DNA of 7,219 bases, taken from contig JAUSJS010000169.1 in NCBI GenBank assembly GCA_030647575.1, forward strand, positions 1 through 7,219. Direction: 5' to 3'. Positions 1-5,102 of this stretch are shown one piece after another (position 1 is the first letter of the stretch; the number at the start of each line of letters is the position of its first letter). This DNA is from Candidatus Limnocylindrales bacterium. Its GTDB lineage: Bacteria > Chloroflexota > Limnocylindria > Limnocylindrales > CSP1-4. Made by a program: the position numbers and the translations under genes. The notes under the pieces were generated by a model, which worked only from the letters and a program-made list of their open reading frames with translations, ran no database searches and was not told where the DNA came from.

Positions 1-255
1 ATGACGGTCAATCCGGGGCGCGGCGGGCAGACGTTCATCCGGTCAATGCTCCCCAAGGTCGCCGAGGCCCGGGCGCTCCTCGATGCGGCGGAATCGCCGG
101 CCGACCTCGAGGTCGATGGCGGCGTGTCGGCGGCGACGGCAGGCGAGCTCGTCCACAGCGGCGTGTCCGTCCTGGTCGCGGGCTCGGCGGTGCACCGGCA
201 TCCCGGCGGGCGGGCGGCCGCAATTCGCGAACTTCGAGAGGCAGCGGTTCGATGA
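1..255 (+). CDS. rpe: Ribulose-phosphate 3-epimerase, C-terminal part (5' end outside window)
   Basis: This enzyme interconverts D-ribulose 5-phosphate and D-xylulose 5-phosphate in the cytoplasm, feeding the Calvin cycle and the pentose phosphate pathway. The visible 84 residues are the end of the TIM barrel. They open with the family motif NPGxGGQ (here NPGRGGQ, with Arg where Phe or Trp is usual), followed by LPKV and the LEVDGG strand that carries the metal-binding and catalytic Asp (visible residue 39). The phosphate-binding VAGSAV turn follows near residue 59. Family members are about 220 residues, so the ATG at position 1 is an internal Met of the motif and not the start; the gene begins upstream. 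Its TGA overlaps the prk start as ATGA, which indicates co-transcription and translational coupling with the next gene. Assignment is firm from motifs and context. Confidence 0.93.
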   Translation: MTVNPGRGGQTFIRSMLPKVAEARALLDAAESPADLEVDGGVSAATAGELVHSGVSVLVAGSAVHRHPGGRAAAIRELREAAVR

Positions 256-1283
256 TGACGATGAGGAAGACCGATACCCAGCTGAAGCGTCCCATCTTCA
301 TCGCGATCGGCGGCGACAGCGGCACCGGCAAGTCGACCCTTGCGGCGGGCTTCTACCGGATCTTCGGCGAGAGCCGGATCACGACGCTGTGTCTGGACGA
401 CTATCACAGTCTCGACCGGCGGGAGCGAAGGCTCCTCGGCATCACGGCCCTCGATCCTCGTGCCAACGACTTCTTCCGGATGGAGAGTCAGCTGCTCGAC
501 CTCAAACGGGGCCATCCGATCGTGAAGCCGGTCTACGACCATCGCGACGGGACGTTCGGCGAGCCCGAGGAGGTGATTCCCCGCGAGGTCGTCATTGTCC
601 AGGGCCTCCACCCCTTTCTCGTCCCGGGCGTGCGGGCGCTCTTCGACCTCAAGGTCTGGCTCGACCCACAGGAGGCGTTGAAGCATCGCTGGAAGGTCCA
701 GCGCGACGTGGCGAAGCGTGGCTACACGCCGGAGGCGGTCGCCCTGGAGATCGAGGCACGACGGCCGGACGTGGAGGCGTACGTCTCGCCCCAGCGACGC
801 CTCGCCGACCTCATCGTCCGGTTCTACCGCCCGCCCGGGAAGGGCGACGACGAGCACCTGAACGTCCGGATCACCACGCGTGCAACCCTGCCGTCGCTGA
901 AGCTGGACGGTCTCCTCGACGAGACCCGAACAGGCGTGCGGGCGGCGTCAGGCGAGGACGACGAGAAGGCCTCCGACATCCTCGAGATCGACGGTGGTAT
1001 CGATCGAGCCACGGTCCGCGACCTCGAGGATCGGATCTGGGATCACATGGATGCGCGACACCAGCACCTCCGCCACCTCGCTCCGGAACAGTTCGGCGAC
1101 TTCGCCGATGGCGCGCTTCGGAAGCACCACAGCGATCCGCTGGCGCTCACCCAGATCCTGCTTGTCCACCGGATCCTGAGCGCGAAGAAGTCAATGCTGC
1201 TCAGGGTCGACTTGAGCGCCCACGAGTCGTCGGATCACGACCACGAGTTGGAGGGCATCGCGCATGACCACGAGCACCCATAA
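252..1283 (+). CDS. prk: Phosphoribulokinase (class II-like), with His/acidic C-terminal tail
   Basis: Phosphoribulokinase phosphorylates ribulose 5-phosphate with ATP to give ribulose 1,5-bisphosphate, the RuBisCO substrate. The 343-residue protein has the P-loop GDSGTGKST (residues 21-29), the substrate and catalytic segment CLDDYHSLDR (47-56), ALDPRAND (67-73), KPVYDHRDG (92-100), GLHPF (118-122) and EARRPDVEAY (168-177). A C-terminal part (ILEIDG near 243, DPLALTQ near 295) resembles the class II plant/cyanobacterial type. Oddities: Gln117 occupies the place of the usual Glu in the IEGLHP motif, and the last 20 residues contain six His and seven Asp/Glu. The first ATG (252) overlaps the rpe stop; in-frame ATGs at 255 and 261 are possible alternatives, and a weak GAGAGG lies at 236-241. 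The adjacent rbcLS genes support the PRK call over uridine kinase. Confidence 0.93.
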   Translation: MMTMRKTDTQLKRPIFIAIGGDSGTGKSTLAAGFYRIFGESRITTLCLDDYHSLDRRERRLLGITALDPRANDFFRMESQLLDLKRGHPIVKPVYDHRDGTFGEPEEVIPREVVIVQGLHPFLVPGVRALFDLKVWLDPQEALKHRWKVQRDVAKRGYTPEAVALEIEARRPDVEAYVSPQRRLADLIVRFYRPPGKGDDEHLNVRITTRATLPSLKLDGLLDETRTGVRAASGEDDEKASDILEIDGGIDRATVRDLEDRIWDHMDARHQHLRHLAPEQFGDFADGALRKHHSDPLALTQILLVHRILSAKKSMLLRVDLSAHESSDHDHELEGIAHDHEHP

Positions 1284-1293
1284 AAGCGCCTCG

Positions 1294-1301
1294 AAAGGAG
1301 G
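1294..1301 (+). promoter_or_regulatory. Strong Shine-Dalgarno sequence for rbcL
   Basis: AAAGGAGG lies 6 nt before the rbcL ATG in the 24-nt prk-rbcL gap. It is the strongest ribosome binding site in the window and fixes the rbcL start. This fits independent high-level translation of RuBisCO within the operon, unlike prk, rbcS and usp, which begin inside the stop codon of the preceding gene. Confidence 0.85.
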
Positions 1302-1307
1302 CCAGTC

Positions 1308-2741
1308 ATGACCGAGTCACGATCGTTCGATGCGGGCGTCAAGGAGTACCGCGACGCGGGCTACTGGCGGCCCGACTACGTGCCCCGCGACACCGACCTC
1401 CTCGCGGCATTCCGGGTCACCCCTCAGCCGGACATCGCGCCCGAGGAAGTGGGCGCCGCGATCGCCGCCGAGTCGTCCACCGGGACGTGGACCACGGTCT
1501 GGACCGATCGGCTGGTCGATCTCGATCGATACAAGGGCAAGTGCTACCGGATCGAGCCAGTGCCCGGCGACCCGAGCCAGTTCTTCGCGTTCATCGCGTA
1601 CGACATGGACCTGTTCGAGGAAGGCTCGGTCGCCAATATGGCGTCCTCGATCATCGGCAACGTCTTCGGTTTCAAGGCCGTCCGGGCTCTCCGGCTGGAG
1701 GACCTGCGGATCCCGGTCGCCTACATGAAGACGTTCCACGGGCCGCCCCACGGGATCCAGGTCGAGCGGGACATGCTCAACAAATACGGGCGGCCGATCC
1801 TCGGGGCCACGATCAAGCCGAAGCTCGGCATGTCGGCCAAGAACTACGGCAGAGCCGTCTACGAGTGCCTTCGCGGCGGGCTCGACTTCACCAAGGATGA
1901 CGAGAACATCAACTCCCAGCCATTCATGCGCTGGCGGGACCGGTTCAGCTTCGTCGCCGAGGCGATCCGCAAGGCGGAGGCCGAGACGGGCGAGCGCAAG
2001 GGCCACTATCTCAACGTGACCGCGCCCGATGTCGAGCAGATGCTTGAACGGGCGGAGTACGCCAGGCAGTGCTCCCCGATCATTATGGTCGACTACCTCG
2101 TCGTCGGGTTCACCAGCCATCAGACCCTGTCCAACTGGTGCCGCCGCAACGGGATGCTGCTTCACATCCATCGTGCGATGCACGCCGTGATCGATCGGCA
2201 GCGGAACCACGGCGTGCACTGGCGGGTCCTCGCCAAGTGGTGCCGGATGATCGGCGCCGACCACCTCCACAACGGCACGGTCGTCGGCAAGCTCGAAGGG
2301 GATCGCGCCGCGACGATGGCGATCAACGATCTGCTGCGCGACGACTTCATCGCCGAGGACCTGTCGCGGGGGATCTACTTCGACCAGTCGTGGGCCTCGC
2401 TGCCCGCAACCTTCCCGGTCGCCTCGGGGGGGATCCACGTGGGGCATATCCCCGACCTGCTCGAGATCTTCGGGGACGACACGATCTTCCAGTTCGGCGG
2501 AGGGACGCTTGGCCACCCATGGGGAAACGCCGCGGGAGCGACAGCGAACCGGGTCGCGCTCGACGCCAGCGTGCTGGCCCGCAACGAAGGCCGGGACCTG
2601 GCCGCCGAAGGTCCGGACATCCTGGCAGCCGCCGCGCGGCACTCGCCGGAACTGCGCGCCGCGCTGGACACCTGGCAGGACGTCAGGTTCGACAAGTTCG
2701 AGACCATCGATTCGCTCGATCTGCAGGAGGCGACGAAATGA
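1308..2741 (+). CDS. rbcL: RuBisCO large subunit, form I (divergent, candidate IE-like)
   Basis: This is the catalytic large chain of ribulose-1,5-bisphosphate carboxylase/oxygenase, which fixes CO2 to give two 3-phosphoglycerates. At 477 residues it has normal form I length. Catalytic positions are all present: Glu55 and Asn118 (spinach 60 and 123), Lys170 and Lys172 in TIKPKLG, the carbamylated Lys196 with metal ligands Asp198 and Glu199 in FTKDDEN, His288/Arg289 in HIHRA, His321, loop-6 Lys328 in GTVVGKLEG, Ser373 in VASGGIH, and Gly397/398. It is therefore a true RuBisCO, not a form IV RuBisCO-like protein. The sequence mixes green-type segments (AKNYGRAVYECLRGG, HIHRAMHAVIDRQ, GGTLGHPWGN) with red-type ones (GYWRPDYVPRDTD, MVDYLVVGFTSHQTLSNWC, LRAALDTWQD), suggesting a deep form I branch such as IE. 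No activase gene (cbbX or cbbQ/O) is visible. Confidence 0.97.
   Translation: MTESRSFDAGVKEYRDAGYWRPDYVPRDTDLLAAFRVTPQPDIAPEEVGAAIAAESSTGTWTTVWTDRLVDLDRYKGKCYRIEPVPGDPSQFFAFIAYDMDLFEEGSVANMASSIIGNVFGFKAVRALRLEDLRIPVAYMKTFHGPPHGIQVERDMLNKYGRPILGATIKPKLGMSAKNYGRAVYECLRGGLDFTKDDENINSQPFMRWRDRFSFVAEAIRKAEAETGERKGHYLNVTAPDVEQMLERAEYARQCSPIIMVDYLVVGFTSHQTLSNWCRRNGMLLHIHRAMHAVIDRQRNHGVHWRVLAKWCRMIGADHLHNGTVVGKLEGDRAATMAINDLLRDDFIAEDLSRGIYFDQSWASLPATFPVASGGIHVGHIPDLLEIFGDDTIFQFGGGTLGHPWGNAAGATANRVALDASVLARNEGRDLAAEGPDILAAAARHSPELRAALDTWQDVRFDKFETIDSLDLQEATK
2725..2730 (+). promoter_or_regulatory. Ribosome binding site for rbcS inside rbcL
   Basis: AGGAGG sits within the last codons of rbcL, 7 nt before the rbcS ATG at 2738. 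Together with the ATGA overlap it supports this start for rbcS and provides for coupled, near-stoichiometric translation of the two subunits. Confidence 0.75.
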
Positions 2742-3076
2742 CGACGCCGGCGACGATGCGCCTCGAGACCTTCTCGTATCTTCCCCGCCTGTCCGACGAA
2801 CAGGTCGCCCGGCAGGTTGAGCACATCCTGCGCCAGGGCCTCGTACCGGCGGTCGAGTACACCCTGGAGCCGGGGCCGCGGAGCGTGTACTGGAGCATGT
2901 GGGGGCTGCCGATGTTCGAGGTCCGATCCGTCGAGGGGGTGATGGCCGCGATGGCCGCCTGCGCGGAGGCGAATCCGGAAGGCTTCGTGAAGCTCATCGG
3001 GTACGACCCCCGGCGCCAGGGCCAGGTCGCGAGCTTCGTCGTCCACAGGCCCGCATCGTACGCCGGTCCCGGCTGA
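2738..3076 (+). CDS. rbcS: RuBisCO small subunit
   Basis: The small subunit caps the L8 core to make the L8S8 form I holoenzyme. The 112 residues carry family features in order: ETFSYLPRLSDEQV (10-23), QVEHILRQGLVPAVEY (26-41), the YWSMWGLPMFE strand (51-61), AACAEANPEGFVKLIGYD (73-90) and RQGQVASFVVHRP (93-105). The length, about 110 residues, and the absence of the C-terminal extension seen in red-type (IC/ID) small subunits fit a compact green-like subunit with the short bacterial beta-A/beta-B loop. The start overlaps the rbcL stop as ATGA and has an AGGAGG 7 nt upstream. Presence of this gene argues against the small-subunit-less form I', I-alpha or I-double-prime enzymes known from Chloroflexota. 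It is the last gene of the operon visible here. Confidence 0.96.
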   Translation: MTTPATMRLETFSYLPRLSDEQVARQVEHILRQGLVPAVEYTLEPGPRSVYWSMWGLPMFEVRSVEGVMAAMAACAEANPEGFVKLIGYDPRRQGQVASFVVHRPASYAGPG

Positions 3077-3102
3077 GGACGACGCCGCTAGGCCCTCCGC
3101 TA

Positions 3103-3145
3103 CGCTGCCGACGAGCTCTCGGCGCCCCTCATGCCCGCGGCAGCG
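3103..3145. terminator. Possible hairpin between convergent rbcS and usp
   Basis: In the 102-bp gap after rbcS, CGCTGCCG (3103-3110) can pair perfectly over 8 bp with CGGCAGCG (3138-3145), leaving a 27-nt loop that itself holds a small GCCGA/TCGGC inverted repeat (3107-3111 with 3119-3123, overlapping the outer stem and so an alternative). There is no T tract on either strand. The convergent position makes a transcription end or RNA 3' end plausible, but an intrinsic terminator is not clear. Nothing else is seen in this gap. Confidence 0.3.
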
Positions 3146-3178
3146 ACCGCGTCGACGGCCTCCTCGGCGTGAATTGGC

Positions 3179-3658
3179 TCAGCGGCTCGGGTGTCGGGCG
3201 ACCACGACCGGAACCGGTGACGTGCGCACGACCTGCTCGGAGACGCTGCCCATCACCAGGCGATCGACGCCACGTCGCTGGTGCGAGCCGACGACGATGA
3301 GATCGACCTCCTCGGCGATCGCCGCCTCGACGATCGCCTCCCCGGGGTCGCCCTCCCAGATCAGCATCCGGAGCGGCACGCCATCGCGGCGCCCCCGATC
3401 CACGATCCCCTGGGCTGCGATCTGGCGAGCCTCGCGCGCCTGGTCCATGCGCTGGCGATAGCCGCCGGTCGGCAGCCAAAGCCCCCGTGGGTCGATGACG
3501 CTGACCAGAAGCAGTGCGCCGTCAAGGCGGGTGGCGAGCTCGAAGGCAAGGTCCTCGGCGTTCGCGGAGGCCGACGACAGGTCGCTCGCCAGCAGGATCG
3601 TCCGGATCCCCGCGGGTAAGGTCCGCGCCTGGCCCGTCGAGGCCCTCGCCTGGGTCAT
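3179..3658 (-). CDS. Universal stress protein (UspA family)
   Basis: A single-domain Usp, 159 residues, cytoplasmic. Usp proteins are Rossmann-like ATP- or AMP-binding proteins that accumulate in stasis and stress; the precise role is usually unknown. Visible features are the first strand ILLASDLSSASANAEDLA (21-38) with Asp26 at the nucleotide-contact position, VSVIDP (52-57), a central WEGDPGEAIVEAA segment (101-113), VDLIVVGSH (118-126) and the C-terminal phosphate-binding turn ending MGSVSEQVVRTSPVPVVVA (136-154). The usual G-2x-G-9x-G-S/T motif is present except that its second Gly is Gln127 (GSHQ). No Shine-Dalgarno is seen; the ATG overlaps the TGA of the small upstream ORF, so translation is probably coupled. 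Its position divergent from a DosS/DosR-like pair is notable because Usp genes are classic DosR targets in mycobacteria. Confidence 0.92.
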   Translation of the reverse strand: MTQARASTGQARTLPAGIRTILLASDLSSASANAEDLAFELATRLDGALLLVSVIDPRGLWLPTGGYRQRMDQAREARQIAAQGIVDRGRRDGVPLRMLIWEGDPGEAIVEAAIAEEVDLIVVGSHQRRGVDRLVMGSVSEQVVRTSPVPVVVARHPSR

Positions 3659-3813
3659 CCGATGATCGGGATCTGGCAGGTGACGGCGGTCGAGCCCGCG
3701 GCCCGCGCCGCTGCTGCGACCGGACCGCCGGTGACCTGAGAGGTGTCGGCCGTGGCCTCCTGGACCACGAGCGTCGGCGACGCAAGGTCCATGCTCGGCT
3801 CGTGGATATTCAT
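3655..3813 (-). CDS. Small ORF of 52 residues coupled to usp, unrecognised
   Basis: A 53-codon frame on the minus strand runs from ATG (3813-3811) to TGA (3657-3655). The TGA is embedded in the usp start as ATGA, the same junction type used by three other gene pairs here. The peptide begins MNIHEPSMDLASPTLVVQEA, is rich in Ala, Thr and Val, has one Cys (Cys46) near the end and finishes CQIPIIG. No signal peptide or membrane segment is evident. I do not recognise a family. An alternative start is Met8 (3792-3790). No clear Shine-Dalgarno precedes either start. It could be a genuine small protein gene at the head of the usp operon or a translated leader that feeds ribosomes to usp. A chance ORF in GC-rich DNA remains possible. 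Confidence 0.45.
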   Translation of the reverse strand: MNIHEPSMDLASPTLVVQEATADTSQVTGGPVAAAARAAGSTAVTCQIPIIG

Positions 3814-3920
3814 TGATTCAGGGTGGCGAACGCCACGCCGGCCCGGAAGTGACCTCCGGCCCCAAGCCGGGGTGCCAAATGACAGATCGCTATGGGCTGG
3901 GCTGGTAGATTGGCAACCAT
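3814..3920. promoter_or_regulatory. Divergent intergenic region between usp operon and kinase operon
   Basis: This 107-bp region must hold the 5' signals for both the minus-strand small ORF-usp pair and the plus-strand kinase-regulator pair. It contains a perfect 6-bp inverted repeat with a 2-nt centre, GTGGCGAACGCCAC (3823-3836), 10 nt from the small-ORF start. It also contains TGCCAA (3873-3878) mirrored by TTGGCA (3910-3915) just before the kinase start. Either could be an operator or RNA hairpin. No site resembling the mycobacterial DosR box was found by eye. Confidence 0.5.
3903..3911 (+). promoter_or_regulatory. Candidate extended -10 element for a leaderless kinase mRNA
   Basis: TGGTAGATT fits the extended -10 form TGnTAnnnT and ends 9 nt before the kinase ATG. 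Transcription would then start only a few bases before the start codon, in line with the absence of any Shine-Dalgarno sequence there. No good -35 box is seen. This is a motif match only. Confidence 0.25.
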
Positions 3921-5102
3921 ATGCCGGCCAAGCCAGCCCAGAGCGAACCGAGCCTGGGGGTCACCGAGTTCGAGGCGCTCGTGGAGGCGACCCGCGCGAT
4001 CGCGGAAGTCCTCGACGTGGAGGCCGTCCTCCAGCTCATCGTCGAGAGCGTTCGCGACCTGGTCGGCGCGGAGTACGCAGCGCTGGGCATCGTCGATCCC
4101 AGCGGCCGGATCGAGCGTTTCGTCACGGTCGGCGTCAGCCCGGAGGAGCGCGTCCGGATCGGCGCCCCGCCACGCGGCCAGGGCGTGCTCGGCCTGATCA
4201 TCCGCGAGCGCCGTCCCTACCGGATCCCGGATATCGGTAGCCATCCGGATTTCTACGGGTTCCCGCCCAACCACCCGGCGATGGGCTCGTTCCTGGGCGT
4301 CCCGGTCGTGACCCAGGGCCGCTCCATCGGCAACCTCTACCTGACCAACAAGCGCGATGCCCCCGAATTCAGCGAGTCGGACCAGCTGCTCGTCGAGATG
4401 TTCGCCCTCCGGGCGGGCATCGCCATCGAGAACGCCCGGCTGCACGAGCAGGTCCAGCGGCTCGCCATCGTCGTGGAGCGTGAGCGGATTGCCAAGGACC
4501 TGCATGACGGCATCATCCAGGCCATCTACGGCGTCGCCCTCTCGCTCGAGGACGTGCCGTTGATGATGGCCAGCGAGCCAGAGGAGGCCAGCGCACGGGT
4601 TGATCGGGCGATCGATTCGCTGAACCTGACGATCCGTGAGATTCGCAACTTCATCCTGGGCCTGCGCTCCGAGCTGCTCCACGGCGCCGATCTCCTTGCC
4701 GGCCTGGCCACGCTGGCCAACGAGTTCGGGACGACCGGGACGTCAGAAATCGAGCTCGACCTGGCGATCGACCCGGAGATCGCCTCGAGCATTCCGACGG
4801 GTCATCGCGTGCAGCTCCTGCAGATGACTCGCGAGGCGCTCAGCAACGCGGCGCGCCACGCTCGGGCGCGGCGGACGAGGATCGTCATGCGGGTCGAGGA
4901 CGGGATGGTCGTCCTGCGCGTCGAGGACAACGGGATCGGCTTCGACGCGAAGGCGGCCCGCTCGGCGGGGCATCTCGGCCTGGCCAATCTGCACGACCGA
5001 GCGGCGGCGTTCGGCGGCACGGTCTCGATCGAGAGTACGCTGGGGGCCGGTACCACGTTGAGCATTCGCGTCCCACTCAGCAGTGCGGAGCTGGCTTCAT
5101 GA
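3921..5102 (+). CDS. GAF-domain sensor histidine kinase, DosS/DosT-like (NarL-type)
   Basis: A soluble 393-residue kinase with no membrane segment. Residues about 15-174 form one GAF domain; 184-250 form the HisKA_3-type dimerisation helices with H-box ERERIAKDLHDG and phospho-acceptor His195; 295-387 form the ATPase domain with N-box Asn309 (EALSNA), G1 DNGIG (336-340) and G2 GHLGL (350-354). The spacing between G1 and G2 is short, with little room for an ATP lid. Recalled alignment to M. tuberculosis DosS GAF-A runs ungapped across residues 47-144 (offset 31): His118 in GFPPNHPAM falls on the heme-ligating His149, and Tyr140 in GNLYLTNK on the distal Tyr171. DosS/DosT have two GAF domains; this has one. 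Heme binding is therefore plausible, not shown, since this motif also occurs in kinases of unknown ligand. It overlaps the response regulator gene by ATGA, its obvious partner. Confidence 0.93.
   Translation: MPAKPAQSEPSLGVTEFEALVEATRAIAEVLDVEAVLQLIVESVRDLVGAEYAALGIVDPSGRIERFVTVGVSPEERVRIGAPPRGQGVLGLIIRERRPYRIPDIGSHPDFYGFPPNHPAMGSFLGVPVVTQGRSIGNLYLTNKRDAPEFSESDQLLVEMFALRAGIAIENARLHEQVQRLAIVVERERIAKDLHDGIIQAIYGVALSLEDVPLMMASEPEEASARVDRAIDSLNLTIREIRNFILGLRSELLHGADLLAGLATLANEFGTTGTSEIELDLAIDPEIASSIPTGHRVQLLQMTREALSNAARHARARRTRIVMRVEDGMVVLRVEDNGIGFDAKAARSAGHLGLANLHDRAAAFGGTVSIESTLGAGTTLSIRVPLSSAELAS

Noticed and set aside
83..1267. A 394-codon plus-strand frame overlapping rpe and prk
   Set aside because: Arg/Pro/Gly-rich out-of-frame translation of two clear genes.
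1317..2642. A 441-codon open frame antisense to rbcL
   Set aside because: It mirrors the codon periodicity of the highly conserved rbcL in GC-rich DNA and its product shows no recognisable domain.
3655..3813. Small ORF as a RiPP precursor (Gly-Gly then a Cys-containing C-terminus)
   Set aside because: No modification enzyme, peptidase or transporter is nearby and the core has few modifiable residues in a recognisable pattern.
3814..3920. A mycobacterial-type DosR box
   Set aside because: No GGGACT/AGTCCC-like arms are present; the GC-rich CCCC/GGGG repeat at 3860-3872 has the opposite polarity and is too short.
3810..4682. A 290-codon minus-strand frame opposite the histidine kinase
   Set aside because: It lies within the kinase gene, whose motifs are unambiguous; the antisense product resembles no family and its stop abutting the small ORF is coincidental.
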